Shown here: piece after piece, positions 1 through 9,002 of the stretch
Position numbering within the stretch: position 1 is the first letter of the stretch
How the letters are laid out: each line of letters opens with the position of its first letter
NCBI RefSeq assembly: GCF_023715565.1
Contig: NZ_JAMBOJ010000057.1
Coordinates: forward strand, 1 to 32,564
DNA length: 32,564 nt
Direction of reading: 5' to 3'
From: Cytobacillus firmus
GTDB lineage: Bacteria > Bacillota > Bacilli > Bacillales > Cytobacillaceae
Notes under the pieces: generated by a model
Told to the model about the DNA's origin: nothing
What the model saw: only the letters and a program-made list of their open reading frames with translations
The model's database searches: none
Made by a program: the position numbers and the translations under genes

Positions 1-52
1 TGTGGTAACTTAATTGTATCAGAAGTGGTCCTTATTTTTTTCAAAAACAATC

Positions 53-125
53 AAAGCCGGTGACATTTTACTCGTCGTAAAATGTCACCGGCTTTTTCAT
101 TTCAGAGGTGGGTTTTGTCCCAGCC
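53..125 (-). repeat. Box-plus-hairpin element, copy 1 (3' end of ytcD)
   Basis: Read on the minus strand, the box GGCTGGGACAAAAC(C) (125-111) is followed after 15 nt by a perfect 18-bp hairpin (95-78 pairing with 70-53, 7-nt loop). It starts 12 nt past the stop of the HxlR gene and can serve as its terminator. The hairpin is AT-bordered, so a transcript from the other strand would also meet a T-run (93-97). The same box and layout recur at 32445-32510 with an unrelated stem. Confidence 0.75.
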
Positions 126-136
126 TCCTTAACTTT

Positions 137-466
137 TTATTGCTCCACAAGCTCTCCGCCAGTTAACTCAATATGTCCTTCTCCCCAGTTGCACATCGCA
201 TCCAGGATCGGGCGAAGTGACCATCCGTAATCTGTTAGTGAATATACCACCTTAGGGGGCACCTGATCATAAACAGTGCGGTTTACAACTCCATCCTCTT
301 CAAGTTCACGAAGCTGCTGAGTCAGCATTTTTTGCGTAATTCCAGGCATAAGGCGTTTAAGCTCACTGGTTCGCTTTTCACCTTTAATTAAATGACACAT
401 GATTACAACTTTCCACTTCCCGCCAATCACATCTAAAGTAGCTTCTACCGGAATATTGTAAGCCAA
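137..466 (-). CDS. ytcD: HxlR-family transcriptional regulator (YtcD-like)
   Basis: Winged-helix HxlR/MarR-like DNA-binding protein of 109 aa, the usual family length. The N-terminal stretch [13 protein letters not shown], the recognition-helix region [17 protein letters not shown] and the wing [13 protein letters not shown] are classic HxlR features. The start is TTG at 466, preceded by a G-rich site (GGGGGAAGG); no ATG lies nearby upstream. The conserved cysteine just before the [12 protein letters not shown] motif in redox-sensing relatives (YodB, CatR type) is isoleucine here, so the signal is probably not a thiol switch at that position. It is divergent from a YtbD-like transporter and a YtbE-like reductase, the arrangement of B. 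subtilis ytcD-ytbDE, and probably controls them through the duplicated operator at 490-642. Orthology is from recall of the family; function is inferred. Confidence 0.85.
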   Translation of the reverse strand: MAYNIPVEATLDVIGGKWKVVIMCHLIKGEKRTSELKRLMPGITQKMLTQQLRELEEDGVVNRTVYDQVPPKVVYSLTDYGWSLRPILDAMCNWGEGHIELTGGELVEQ

Positions 467-489
467 CTGCCTTCCCCCTCTTTTTGATA

Positions 490-642
490 GGCACTTAAAA
501 GTACCTACATTACTTTAAAGTGCGTACTATTCATTTCGAATCATGCCATCCATAATAGCATAAGGAAGCATAAAACAACATGGTGAAATTGACCATAGGG
601 TACTTTTTAGTGCCTGCATTACTTTTAGGTGCGTACTGTTCA
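490..642. promoter_or_regulatory. Duplicated operator-like segment between ytcD and ytbD
   Basis: Two 30-nt direct repeats, 504-533 and 613-642, agree at 26 of 30 positions and sit 109 nt apart. Each is preceded by an imperfect dyad, GGCACTT/AAGTACC at 490-505 and GGTACT/AGTGCC at 599-614. The first repeat also contains the palindrome ACTTTAAAGT (512-521). The TACTT/AAGTA-like half-sites resemble HxlR-family operators. One copy lies next to each divergent gene, which suggests two regulator-bound promoters made by a local duplication. Confidence 0.6.
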
Positions 643-747
643 CTATGTTTGACATGCTCCATACTATCTATCATAAGATTGCATGGCCAAGGCGCCTGGC
701 TATACTTTCTTAACTGCTATTACTTTAATAAGGAGGATTCATTGCTG

Positions 748-1947
748 ATGAATTCAATTGCAATAAATAGACAAAAAGAAAAAGGCAGTACTCCAGCCCT
801 TTTTGCACTCGCAATCAGTGCATTCGGCATAGGGACTACAGAGTTTGTGCCTGTAGGGCTTTTATCTACCATATCAGGTGATTTGGGAATTTCCATTACA
901 TTGGCCGGTTTATTGATTTCCGGTTATGCCTTGGGAGTTGCTATTGGTGCACCTGTACTAACTGCTTTGACCAGTAAAATGAACAGAAAGTCTTTGCTTA
1001 TGTCATTAATGGTTTTATTTATCATCGGAAATTCTGTGGCAGCCATGTCTTCATCTTTTGCCCTTTTGCTTGCTGCGCGTTTTATAACAGCTTTTTCACA
1101 CGGCATCTTTTTCTCAATTGGTTCGACCATTGCTGCTGATTTAGTACCTGAAAATAAACGGGCCAGTGCGATCGCCTTTATGTTCACCGGCTTGACTGTC
1201 GCAACCGTGACAGGTGTACCGCTCGGAACCTTTATTGGACAGATATTTGGCTGGAGAGCCACCTTATGGGGAGTGGCTCTCCTAGGGATAATCGGGATTA
1301 TCGCCAGTGCCATACTGATTCCTGCAAATCTTAAACAAGCACCAGCTTCCAAGTTTAGTGAACAGCTGAAAATTTTAAACAGCGGAAAACTGCTTTTAGC
1401 ATTTAGCATTACTGCACTAGGATACGGAGGAACATTTGTAGCTTTTACCTATCTGACACCCCTTCTCGAAGAAGTAACAGGGTTTAGCGCAAAATGGGTC
1501 AGCATTATTCTGCTTGCTTACGGAGTGGCCGTGGCTATTGGCAATGTTATTGGCGGAAAAGCTTCTGACAAAAATCCATTAAATGCGTTATTTTGGATAT
1601 TTACTCTGCAAGCCATTATTTTGGGCCTTCTCACTTTTGCAGCACCTTTTAAAATTCTTGGGCTTATAGCTATTTTTCTAATGGGCTTATTTGCTTTCAT
1701 GAATGTGCCAGGCCTTCAAATTTTAGTGGTAAACCTGGCTGAGAAATATGTTCCTTCAGCTGTCAATGTGGCTTCAGCATTTAATATCGCAGCGTTTAAT
1801 ATCGGGATTGCTATCGGCTCATTTGCCGGCGGACTGATTGTCGACTCTATCGGCTTAATTCACACACCTTGGATTGGCGGAGTAATGGTGCTTGGGGCTG
1901 TATTTCTGACAGGATGGCTAAAAAAACTTGAGAAACAAATTGACTAA
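748..1947 (+). CDS. ytbD: MFS efflux transporter, DHA1/AraJ-like (YtbD-like)
   Basis: About 12 hydrophobic segments over 399 aa. The N-terminal region shows the AraJ/YdhP-type pattern LAISAFGIGTTEFVPVGLL, and the loop 2-3 basic motif appears as TSKMNRKSLL. It probably exports a small hydrophobic compound, drug or sugar by proton antiport. I place the start at ATG 748, behind AGGAGG at 731-736; an in-frame TTG at 742 is possible. The frame stays open to ATG 580, but that extension crosses the duplicated operator, has no clear ribosome site and adds a non-conserved leader. It is followed after 16 nt by an aldo/keto reductase, so the two form an operon like B. subtilis ytbDE. The substrate cannot be told from sequence. 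Confidence 0.85.
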   Translation: MNSIAINRQKEKGSTPALFALAISAFGIGTTEFVPVGLLSTISGDLGISITLAGLLISGYALGVAIGAPVLTALTSKMNRKSLLMSLMVLFIIGNSVAAMSSSFALLLAARFITAFSHGIFFSIGSTIAADLVPENKRASAIAFMFTGLTVATVTGVPLGTFIGQIFGWRATLWGVALLGIIGIIASAILIPANLKQAPASKFSEQLKILNSGKLLLAFSITALGYGGTFVAFTYLTPLLEEVTGFSAKWVSIILLAYGVAVAIGNVIGGKASDKNPLNALFWIFTLQAIILGLLTFAAPFKILGLIAIFLMGLFAFMNVPGLQILVVNLAEKYVPSAVNVASAFNIAAFNIGIAIGSFAGGLIVDSIGLIHTPWIGGVMVLGAVFLTGWLKKLEKQID

Positions 1948-1963
1948 TTAAGGAGTGACTTAT

Positions 1964-2797
1964 ATGAATAAACTATCTTTATCTACTACTGCAGCACTTG
2001 CAAATGGAGTTAACATGCCCAGAGTTGGCCTTGGTGTATTTAAAGTGGAAAACGAAGAAGAACTAATAACTGCTGTTAAAGCAGCAATTGAGATTGGCTA
2101 TAGAAGCATCGACACAGCTGCAATCTATGGCAACGAAGAATGGGTTGGAGAAGCCATCCGCCAATCTGGCTGTAATAGAGAGGAACTTTTTATCACTTCA
2201 AAAGTGTGGAATTCCGACCAAGGCTACGAAGCAACTCTTAAGGCATTTAACACCTCATTGGAAAAAATGGGACTTGAATATCTTGACCTTTATTTGATCC
2301 ATTGGCCTGTTGAGGGGAAATACACGGAAACTTGGAGAGCGCTGGAAGATTTATATAAAGAAGGCCAGATTAAAGCGATTGGTGTCAGTAACTTTCAGGT
2401 CAGCCATTTAGAAAATCTATTGAAAGCAGCTGAGATCAAACCTATGATTAACCAAATTGAATTGCACCCGAAATTGGCTCAAACTGAACTTCGCGCCTTT
2501 GCTGCCAAACATAACATGCATATTGAAGCGTGGGCTCCACTAATGCAAGGCGGATTATTCGAAAACGAGATCCTGACTGAAATGGCTGATAAACATGGAA
2601 AAGCCATTGCGCAAATTGTCCTAAGGTGGCACCTGCAAAACGGTATTATCGTCATCCCTAAGTCAACAAAACCTCATCGCTTAGAGGAAAATGTATGTTT
2701 ATTTGATTTTGAACTATCTCAGCAAGACATGGAATTGATTAATTCCTTAGATGAACATTTACGCGTCGGACCAGACCCTGACAATTTTGATTTCTAA
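1964..2797 (+). CDS. ytbE: Aldo/keto reductase (YtbE-like)
   Basis: NADPH-dependent aldo/keto reductase of 277 aa, full length for the AKR5 group. Visible hallmarks are MPRVGLGVFK at the N-terminus, the catalytic region GYRSIDTAAIYGNE (Asp and Tyr), the Lys in FITSKVWNSDQG, the LIHWPVEGKY strand carrying the catalytic His, GVSNFQ, and the cofactor motif IVIPKSTKPHRLEEN. The start is ATG 1964, with AGGAG at 1951-1955 and 8 nt spacing; a GTG at 1955 lies inside that ribosome site. It probably reduces reactive aldehydes such as methylglyoxal-type carbonyls and is co-expressed with the upstream exporter under the HxlR regulator. The physiological substrate is unknown. Confidence 0.9.
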   Translation: MNKLSLSTTAALANGVNMPRVGLGVFKVENEEELITAVKAAIEIGYRSIDTAAIYGNEEWVGEAIRQSGCNREELFITSKVWNSDQGYEATLKAFNTSLEKMGLEYLDLYLIHWPVEGKYTETWRALEDLYKEGQIKAIGVSNFQVSHLENLLKAAEIKPMINQIELHPKLAQTELRAFAAKHNMHIEAWAPLMQGGLFENEILTEMADKHGKAIAQIVLRWHLQNGIIVIPKSTKPHRLEENVCLFDFELSQQDMELINSLDEHLRVGPDPDNFDF

Positions 2798-3034
2798 ATA
2801 TACCGGTACGATGAGCAGCAGACTCCTCGTCAAAATTATGAAGCTTTTCCGCAAAATCCTATATAGAGAGGATTAGACTATATAAAGGTAACGTTTGATT
2901 GGAATGAATGGTTCTTTATTATATCTTTTTATCTAATAACCTGATCAAGTTTAATCAATGCAGGGAAAAGCAAAGTAAGATTAAGAAAAAGGCGATTTAA
3001 TAGCTCAATTGTTTCGGAATGACAAGAGTTTTGA

Positions 3035-3247
3035 AGTCTATATAGCATAGGGCTGAAAAATTTTGAAAAAGATACGAGCTCACCATCCAATAGACGAGGA
3101 CTTCCGAAATATCTAAATGTTACAGGAGAAGATGGTCTATTCATTCCCGGTTTATCCTGCAGAGGCTATCATGCTCATTATTGTATTTGCTTTGCAAAAA
3201 AGAGACTTATGGATCCCGAGGTTGAAGGTTCTTCCAAAATAAATTGA
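3035..3247 (+). other. Possible decayed gene in a gene-poor stretch (2798-3246)
   Basis: No convincing intact gene lies between ytbE and the terminator at 3247. On the plus strand a 70-codon frame without a start codon (3035-3247) reads like ordinary protein (…GLPKYLNVTGEDGLFIPG…). Just upstream, another frame has protein-like text (EKGDLIAQLFRND), as if one gene had been frameshifted. A 71-codon minus-strand ORF (2929-3144) lacks a ribosome site. A weak 6-bp hairpin is at 2855-2874. I recognise no family. Confidence 0.25.
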
Positions 3248-3275
3248 AAAAAGCAGGGACTCCCCCTGCTTTTTT
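3247..3275. terminator. Bidirectional rho-independent terminator
   Basis: A 12-bp stem (AAAAAAGCAGGG at 3247-3258, CCCTGCTTTTTT at 3264-3275) with a 5-nt loop has T-runs in both directions. It lies 9 nt beyond the stop of the minus-strand histidine kinase. Confidence 0.85.
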
Positions 3276-3283
3276 CGATTTAT

Positions 3284-4906
3284 TTAATTTTTTAAAAGCG
3301 GCAAAGTAATCTCTACTAAAGTACCTTCACCAATCTTGCTTTTATATACGATGCTGCCATGATGCTGCTTAATGATCTTATGGCAAATCATAAGTCCAAG
3401 ACCTGTCCCTTTTTCTTTTAATGTATAGAAAGGTTCACCCAGTCTCGGCAGAAATTCGTCAGGTATTCCGCACCCCTGGTCCTGGAATGAGACAATACAT
3501 TCCCCGTCATTATTACTCTTGAGGGAAACCTTAATCTCCCCTCCGTCACCCATGGCTTCCATGGCGTTTTTTAGGATGTTCAAAAAAACCTGTTTGATTT
3601 GATTTTTTTCGCATGATATCAAAAAATCACTATGAGCCAAATTCAGCTTGAACTGGATGCCGTTCATATTTGCCTGCGGAGATAATAACTCGACTGTATT
3701 CTCAATAATATCCGTTAACTTAGCCGTGTCCATTTGGATGGCCTGCGGTTTTCCAAGCGAAAGCATTTCAGTGGTGATATTTTCAATGCGCTCCAGTTCG
3801 CTTAGCAGTAAATCATTAATTTGGCTATTGCCGCTCTTATATAGCTGCACAAACCCTTTAATGGTTGTGAGTGGATTTCGGATTTCATGGGCAACTCCGG
3901 CTGCAAGCTCCCCGACAATTGATAATTTCTCAGACTGCAAAAGAAATTCTTCTGCTTTTTTCCGCTCAGAAATATTTCTGCTAATCATGACGACATGCTC
4001 GACTATCCCATTTTCACCTTCAACCGGCATACAAAGTGTTTCAAATTCTATCCAATGCCCTTCTCTATGTTTTAGGCGGAACTCCATAGCCATTTTCTCA
4101 TTATTCTCAAATATCCTTTGCATGCCTTCTTGAAATTTTTCCGCTTCATCAGGATGAAGCACAATATCCACTTCCATCTTCGACAGTTCAGCCATTTCAT
4201 ATCCTAATACAAACTCATGAGATGGAGATAAATAACTTAAGCTGCGATCCCTATCCATAACTGCGATTAGGTCTGAAGTGTTTTCAGCGATTAGCCGGTA
4301 TTTAGCTTCACTTTCTTCCAGCGTTTTTTCCATTCGTTTTTTTTCTGTGATGATCCTAATTAATCCTTCATAGGATTCAATTAACAAACTTCCAACAACG
4401 ACACCAAGCCCCACAAACAAAATATATTGCAGATGAAAAATCGGGCTGTCTCGAAAAACGTTAAAAATGATAGGTACCGTTATAATATAAATGATACAAT
4501 ACCCACCATATAATAGGGCCGTTCTTTTAACTGCCTTAAGGTGCTGTGTATATCTATGTATGATAGTAAACGTAATCAAAATAAGCAGCATCCCTATTAC
4601 AGCAGGCAGCCAATTCTGGCTGACTGCAAGCCTTGTGACGAGAGCGATAATTGCGGTGATAACCCCTGCTCCCGGCCCCAAATAGGAAAATACCAAAATC
4701 AGAATAGCATAGCGAATATCATAGGAATAACCCTGCTCGTTAAAAGATAAACCCACAAGAATAACTGAAATAATGCCTGCATATATGCCACCTAAAAGAT
4801 GCAGGTCCTTAAGCGGTTTATGACTGATAAACGAACGGAGAATTAAAGGCACACTGACCAGTAATGAAAAAATGGAGAGATTGACAATGTAGTCTAATAG
4901 TATCAA
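3284..4906 (-). CDS. PAS-domain sensor histidine kinase with a 5TMR-LYT-type membrane domain
   Basis: Membrane sensor kinase of about 540 aa. Residues 1-185 hold about six hydrophobic segments, with DIR…YLGPGAGVITAI typical of the 5TMR-LYT (LytS/YhcK) sensor region. A PAS/PAC domain spans about 205-320 (DLIAVMDRDRSLSYLSPS…, ISERKKAEE). The HisKA phosphoacceptor is in GVAHEIRNPLTTIKGF (His about 340), followed by an HATPase with N box NILKNAMEAM, G1 DQGCGIPD and G2 GTGLGLMICH. There is no adjacent response regulator, so it is an orphan kinase; sporulation-phosphorelay kinases of bacilli share this plan, but that role is inference. Start: a GTG at 4918 lies inside AGGTGG, which is better read as the ribosome site for TTG 4906 (8 nt spacing). 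The ligand is unknown. Confidence 0.88.
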   Translation of the reverse strand: MILLDYIVNLSIFSLLVSVPLILRSFISHKPLKDLHLLGGIYAGIISVILVGLSFNEQGYSYDIRYAILILVFSYLGPGAGVITAIIALVTRLAVSQNWLPAVIGMLLILITFTIIHRYTQHLKAVKRTALLYGGYCIIYIITVPIIFNVFRDSPIFHLQYILFVGLGVVVGSLLIESYEGLIRIITEKKRMEKTLEESEAKYRLIAENTSDLIAVMDRDRSLSYLSPSHEFVLGYEMAELSKMEVDIVLHPDEAEKFQEGMQRIFENNEKMAMEFRLKHREGHWIEFETLCMPVEGENGIVEHVVMISRNISERKKAEEFLLQSEKLSIVGELAAGVAHEIRNPLTTIKGFVQLYKSGNSQINDLLLSELERIENITTEMLSLGKPQAIQMDTAKLTDIIENTVELLSPQANMNGIQFKLNLAHSDFLISCEKNQIKQVFLNILKNAMEAMGDGGEIKVSLKSNNDGECIVSFQDQGCGIPDEFLPRLGEPFYTLKEKGTGLGLMICHKIIKQHHGSIVYKSKIGEGTLVEITLPLLKN

Positions 4907-5009
4907 AGAGGTTCCCACCTATATTGAGAAATTCTTAATATTCTTTCTTAATCATAAACCAGAGGTGATGACCTTTCCACTACTATTTTAGAACCCGCAA
5001 AAGGAAATG

Positions 5010-5045
5010 TAAAAAAGGCCCACCCATGGAAGGATAGGCCTTTTT
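5010..5045. terminator. Terminator downstream of yjdM-like gene
   Basis: AAAAAAGGCC (5010-5019) pairs with GGCCTTTTTT (5036-5045) around a 16-nt loop. It begins 3 nt after the stop of the minus-strand zinc-ribbon gene, and T-runs on both strands allow bidirectional use with the divergent kinase region. Confidence 0.75.
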
Positions 5046-5048
5046 TCG

Positions 5049-5387
5049 TTATACTTTCTTCACAAACTCCGATTTCAGCTTCATGGCGCCAAAACCTTCG
5101 ATCTTACAGTCAATATCATGATCGCCCTCCACCAGGCGAATATTTTTCACCTTGGTTCCGATCTTAATTACAGAAGAAGTGCCTTTCACTTTAAGATCCT
5201 TAATGACGGATACCGTATCTCCATCAGAAAGGACATTTCCATTAGAATCCTTAATCACCTTTTCGTCCTCACTGTTGATTTCGGATTCCGCTGTCCACTC
5301 ATGTGCACATACTGGACATACTAATAGCACCCCATCCTCGTACGTATACTCTGAACTGCATTTTGGGCAATTAGGCAAGCTAGACAT
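5049..5387 (-). CDS. yjdM: YjdM/PhnA-family zinc-ribbon protein
   Basis: Small cytoplasmic protein of 112 aa, close to E. coli YjdM (111 aa). An N-terminal zinc ribbon shows two CxxC knuckles (CPKC about residues 7-10, CPVC about 26-29). The C-terminal PhnA-type beta domain carries [24 protein letters not shown] and ends [14 protein letters not shown], both characteristic. The start is ATG 5387, behind GGAGG with 8 nt spacing; the in-frame ATG at 5402 lies in that ribosome site (ATGGAGG). The family is conserved but poorly understood; the old link to phosphonate use is not supported by neighbours here. Monocistronic, with its own terminator. Confidence 0.88.
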   Translation of the reverse strand: MSSLPNCPKCSSEYTYEDGVLLVCPVCAHEWTAESEINSEDEKVIKDSNGNVLSDGDTVSVIKDLKVKGTSSVIKIGTKVKNIRLVEGDHDIDCKIEGFGAMKLKSEFVKKV

Positions 5388-5510
5388 TTCGTTTTCCTCC
5401 ATTATTCAGCATTATTCTGTTTAGACATGGCTATCAAAATTCTGACAGCAGCATTAAAAACTAATCCTATTATATTATATAGAATATTTGCCAGATCTTC
5501 ATATCTCTTT

Positions 5511-5530
5511 TCAATCAAACGTTTGATTGA
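5511..5530. promoter_or_regulatory. 20-bp perfect palindrome, copy 1
   Basis: TCAATCAAACGTTTGATTGA is a perfect 20-bp dyad, 124 bp upstream of the yjdM start and 454 bp upstream of ahpC. An identical 20-mer lies at 18728-18747. The form (two 8-9 bp arms around a central ACGT) resembles TetR-family operators. The rest of 5388-5869 is AT-rich with no supportable gene. Confidence 0.55.
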
Positions 5531-5869
5531 ACTATTTTTACTTTCATATCGATTGTTTTTAACTGAAGAGGGAATAATAAATTAATGTGGACCTACTTGA
5601 TTATTAGCCGTCAAATCCAACGGTTTATAAAACACATTCTCAATTATAAACTTAAATATAACATTAGTTGAGATTGATACAGGCAAAAAAAGGGTAATTA
5701 ACAGAAGAAAGAGTTATACTGTAATTAACGTGCTCCAGGCCATTTTGAAAGTGCCATTTCGTACTGACTCCACCTTAGAAAAAGCAGAATTAAACCAGGG
5801 AGTCATATTGGGTTATTTAAAGTTTCCTCCCTCTTAAGCGATAAGGAGCAAATTTTCACAGTTTATCCC

Positions 5870-5940
5870 TTGACAAAAAATATGTCGTATATGATAATTA
5901 TTACCGAATTAGAATTATTATTAAATAGTTCGCTATTTAA
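5870..5940 (+). promoter_or_regulatory. ahpCF promoter with PerR-type box and leader hairpin
   Basis: TTGACA (5870-5875) and GATAAT (5893-5898) are 17 bp apart, a good sigma-A promoter. At 5909-5923, just past the -10 element, TTAGAATTATTATTA matches the 7-1-7 Per box TTATAATNATTATAA at 12 of 14 defined positions, fitting repression at the start site. A weaker match (10/14) overlaps the -10. The leader then holds an 8-bp hairpin with a TTCG loop (5921-5940). Confidence 0.75.
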
Positions 5941-5983
5941 TTAATAATCATATCACTCAATCATTTTAAGGAGGAATTTAATC

Positions 5984-6547
5984 ATGGCATTAATCGGTTC
6001 AGAAGTACTACCATTCGCAGCAAAGGCTTACCATAACGGTGATTTCATCGATGTTACTGAAGAAAACTTCAAAGGAAAGTGGAGCGTAGTATGCTTCTAC
6101 CCTGCAGATTTCACATTCGTATGCCCTACTGAGTTAGAAGACCTTCAAAATGAATATGCAACTTTAAAAGATATGGGAGCAGAAGTTTATTCTGTATCAA
6201 CTGATACTCACTTTACTCATAAAGCGTGGCACGATAACTCAGAAACAATCAACAAGATTGAATACGTTATGATTGGTGACCCTAACCAGAGAATTTCCCG
6301 CAACTTCGAAGTTCTGAACGAAGAAGATGGACTGGCTGAACGCGGAACATTCATCATCGATCCGGACGGCATCATCCAAACTGTTGAAATCAACGCTGGC
6401 GGAATTGGCCGTGACGCAAGCCAAGTTGTAAGCAAGCTTAAAGCAGCTCAATATGTACGCAACAACCCAGGTGAAGTTTGCCCGGCTAAATGGAAAGAAG
6501 GATCTGAAACACTTAAACCAAGCCTTGATTTAGTAGGTAAAATCTAA
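5984..6547 (+). CDS. ahpC: Alkyl hydroperoxide reductase subunit C (2-Cys peroxiredoxin)
   Basis: Typical 2-Cys peroxiredoxin of 187 aa that reduces H2O2, organic peroxides and peroxynitrite in the cytoplasm. The peroxidatic Cys47 sits in [12 protein letters not shown] and the resolving Cys166 in [10 protein letters not shown], the usual AhpC positions; Cys37 is an additional non-catalytic cysteine. The start follows AAGGAGG at 5969. The gene is the first of an operon with ahpF 14 nt downstream, which supplies electrons from NADH. The PerR-type box over the start site predicts induction by peroxide. Confidence 0.97.
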   Translation: MALIGSEVLPFAAKAYHNGDFIDVTEENFKGKWSVVCFYPADFTFVCPTELEDLQNEYATLKDMGAEVYSVSTDTHFTHKAWHDNSETINKIEYVMIGDPNQRISRNFEVLNEEDGLAERGTFIIDPDGIIQTVEINAGGIGRDASQVVSKLKAAQYVRNNPGEVCPAKWKEGSETLKPSLDLVGKI

Positions 6548-6561
6548 GGAGCTCGATAATC

Positions 6562-8091
6562 ATGTTACTTGATGCAGATATAAAAGCACAATTAGCTCAA
6601 TATCTTCAGATGATGGAGGGTGACATTCTTCTAAAAGTCAGCGCTGGATCAGATAAAGTATCCAGCGACATGCTGGCTTTAGTAGATGAGTTAGGCAGTA
6701 TGTCCTCTCACATTAAAGTTGAGCGTACTGAATTACAAAGAACGCCAAGCTTTAGTGTAAATCGTCCAGGTGAAGATACTGGCATTACCTTTGCAGGCAT
6801 TCCTCTTGGACATGAATTTACTTCCTTAGTGCTTGCTCTGCTTCAAGTTAGCGGAAGAGCACCTAAGGTCGACCAGAAAGTCATCGACCAGGTGAAGAAG
6901 ATTGAGGGCGAATATCGTTTTGAAACTTATGTCAGCTTAAGCTGCCATAACTGCCCTGATGTAGTACAGGCTCTTAACGTCATGAGTGTTCTAAACCCTA
7001 ATATTTCTCACACAATGATCGATGGTGCTGCCTACAAAGAAGAAGTAGATGCTAAAGAAATCATGGCAGTGCCGACAGTTCTGTTAAATGGCGAATCATT
7101 CGGCAGTGGCCGTATGTCCCTTGAAGAAATTTTGGCGAAAATGGGAACAGGCCCTGACGCATCAGAATTTGCAGATAAGGATCCTTATGATGTGCTTGTC
7201 ATTGGCGGCGGCCCTGCCGGTTCAAGTGCTGCCATCTATGCAGCACGAAAAGGCATTCGCACCGGCATCGTTGCCGAACGCTTTGGCGGCCAGGTCATGG
7301 ACACTTTAGGCATTGAAAACTTCATCAGTGTGAAGCACACGGAAGGACCTAAGCTTGTTGCAAGCCTTGAAGAACACGTGAAAGATTATGGCATCGATGT
7401 CATGAATCTGCAGCGTGCCAAGAGACTTGAAAAGAAGGACCTTGTTGAAATCGAACTTGAAAACGGTGCTGTTTTGAAGAGTAAATCAGTCATCCTTTCA
7501 ACTGGTGCACGCTGGAGAAACGTCAACGTGCCAGGCGAAGCAGAGTTCAAAAACAAAGGGGTTGCTTACTGCCCTCACTGTGATGGACCATTATTTGAAG
7601 GCAAAGATGTAGCTGTTATCGGCGGAGGCAACTCCGGTGTTGAAGCAGCGATAGACCTTGCAGGAATTGTGAACCATGTGACGGTTATCGAATTCAATCC
7701 TGAATTGAAAGCAGATGCCGTTCTGCAGGAACGTCTGAACAGCCTTCCAAACGTAACGGTTGTCACAAATGCCCAAACAACTGAAATTACCGGGACTGAC
7801 AAAGTTAACGGTATTTCATACATGGATCGTGAAACAGAACAAACGCATCATGTTGAACTGCAAGGTGTGTTCGTTCAAATTGGCCTGGTTCCTAACACAG
7901 ATTGGTTAGGCGACCAGATCGAGCGTACCCGCTTCGGCGAAATCGTTGTAGACAAGCATGGTGCCACAAACATCCCAGGTGTATTTGCTGCAGGAGACTG
8001 TACAGACAGTGCCTATAAGCAGATCATTATTTCTATGGGATCCGGCGCTACTGCAGCTCTTGGGGCGTTTGACTATCTGATCCGAAATTAA
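6562..8091 (+). CDS. ahpF: Alkyl hydroperoxide reductase subunit F
   Basis: NADH:peroxiredoxin oxidoreductase of 509 aa, the normal AhpF length. The N-terminal tandem thioredoxin-fold domain carries the redox pair Cys128/Cys131 (SCHNCPD). The thioredoxin-reductase-like part follows: FAD site [18 protein letters not shown] (from about residue 213), redox motif CPHC in [15 protein letters not shown] site [17 protein letters not shown], and the C-terminal FAD contact [10 protein letters not shown]. Electrons pass from NADH through FAD and both disulfides to AhpC. Translationally close to ahpC and closed by the hairpin at 8103-8142. No anomalies seen. Confidence 0.97.
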   Translation: MLLDADIKAQLAQYLQMMEGDILLKVSAGSDKVSSDMLALVDELGSMSSHIKVERTELQRTPSFSVNRPGEDTGITFAGIPLGHEFTSLVLALLQVSGRAPKVDQKVIDQVKKIEGEYRFETYVSLSCHNCPDVVQALNVMSVLNPNISHTMIDGAAYKEEVDAKEIMAVPTVLLNGESFGSGRMSLEEILAKMGTGPDASEFADKDPYDVLVIGGGPAGSSAAIYAARKGIRTGIVAERFGGQVMDTLGIENFISVKHTEGPKLVASLEEHVKDYGIDVMNLQRAKRLEKKDLVEIELENGAVLKSKSVILSTGARWRNVNVPGEAEFKNKGVAYCPHCDGPLFEGKDVAVIGGGNSGVEAAIDLAGIVNHVTVIEFNPELKADAVLQERLNSLPNVTVVTNAQTTEITGTDKVNGISYMDRETEQTHHVELQGVFVQIGLVPNTDWLGDQIERTRFGEIVVDKHGATNIPGVFAAGDCTDSAYKQIIISMGSGATAALGAFDYLIRN

Positions 8092-8102
8092 TTTTTAACT
8101 TT

Positions 8103-8142
8103 ACAAAACCGCTTTCTGCCATTTTGGCAGGAGCGGTTTTGT
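8103..8142 (+). terminator. ahpCF terminator
   Basis: ACAAAACCGCT (8103-8113) pairs with AGCGGTTTTGT (8132-8142). An inner CTGCC/GGCAG stem extends it almost without interruption, 11 nt after the ahpF stop. Confidence 0.9.
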
Positions 8143-8156
8143 ATTTTATAAAAAAA

Positions 8157-8181
8157 GAAGCACAGTCATAGCCTGTGCTTC
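8157..8181 (-). terminator. Terminator of the former GH4 gene
   Basis: GAAGCACAG (8157-8165) pairs with CTGTGCTTC (8173-8181) around a 7-nt loop. On the minus strand it is followed by a T-run (A-run at 8149-8156 on plus), 11 nt beyond the GH4 stop. Confidence 0.8.
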
Positions 8182-8192
8182 ACCCTTTTTCA

Positions 8193-9002
8193 TCAGTGTA
8201 CCAATATACCTTCTTTATACTTCTTCTCAAGCGTTGGCCAATACTCCTTGTTGGCTTCGATAAGGTCATCCAGTATCTTTTTCGCCACAATGGCAGATGG
8301 AATAGTCTTGTTAAGTGTGAAGGCCAGCAATGCTTTTTCATAAGATCCTTCTGTTATGGCTTCCACCAGAATTTTCTCTGATGCCAATTGCTGTTCGATC
8401 ATGGCCTTGTGGAAGTACGGTATTTCACCGACATACTCAGGAACAGGTCCTATAGTGATCAAGGCAGGCACTTCAATCATGGCATCTGCCGGCAGGTTAG
8501 GAATAGTTCCATTGTTTTCTACCATTACAAGATAGCGTTTTGCCAGATTCTGTGCGATGGAAACAGTGACATCGACAATAAAGATTCCGTGTACACCAAC
8601 ATGGAACGCATCATCCAGGATGCCAGTCTCCTCAAATTTGCTGACCGTCTCAAATAATGATTTTTCTCTGCCGGCCATTACCTCATTTGCGCGGGTATAC
8701 TCTTTGTTTGAGTTCCCCACAATATAATCCGGCAACAGGTAGTACTGCAGATAAGGGTTCGGAATATAATCCGGGAAGTACTCCATAATTAGCTTGATGT
8801 TTTTAAATGTCTTAATCCAGGATGAATCAGCATGGCGATAATCGATTTTAGAAATGTCCTCTGTCAGCAGACCCCATTTGCTGATATGCTCACGAAGCTC
8901 AGGAAGACGGTCAACTCCATCCACTTCTACTTTAGTAAACCAGCCGAAGTGATTAAGCCCAAAGTAATCTACTACAAGGTCTTATCTCTCAACTCCAAGG
9001 AT
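8193..9002 (-). pseudogene. GH4 6-phospho-alpha-glucosidase, C-terminal remnant (MalA/GlvA-like)
   Basis: C-terminal part of an NAD- and metal-dependent family 4 glycosidase that hydrolyses 6-phospho-alpha-glucosides such as maltose-6-phosphate. Recognisable text runs from about 9002 (ILGVER, stop, DLVVDYFGLNHFGWFTKVEVDGVDRLPEL…). YFGLNHFGW carries the family's metal-binding His region. The N-terminal Rossmann NAD-binding half (about 190 aa of a usual 440) is missing. A TAA (8984-8982) sits where relatives have Lys in ER-K-DL, so only about 243 aa from a GTG at 8924 could be made. It was fused by deletion to the EIIC gene at about 8999-9004. Non-functional by inference. Confidence 0.85.

Noticed and set aside
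580..747. N-terminal extension of the YtbD-like transporter from ATG 580
   Set aside because: The extension overlaps the duplicated operator, has no good ribosome site and is replaced by a strong AGGAGG site before 748.
924..1409. 161-aa minus-strand open frame
   Set aside because: Antisense shadow of the MFS gene: low-complexity composition, no ribosome site, no recognisable family.
3648..4133. 161-aa plus-strand open frame inside the histidine kinase
   Set aside because: Shadow of the kinase coding strand; the kinase has all family motifs and this frame has none.
5720..5840. 35-codon plus-strand frame from GTG (VLQAILKVPF…) upstream of ahpC
   Set aside because: No ribosome site and no family signal; probably chance in an AT-rich gap.
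8193..8924. GH4 gene as an intact short enzyme starting at GTG 8924
   Set aside because: The NAD-binding half is missing and recognisable GH4 residues continue upstream past a stop to the fusion point.
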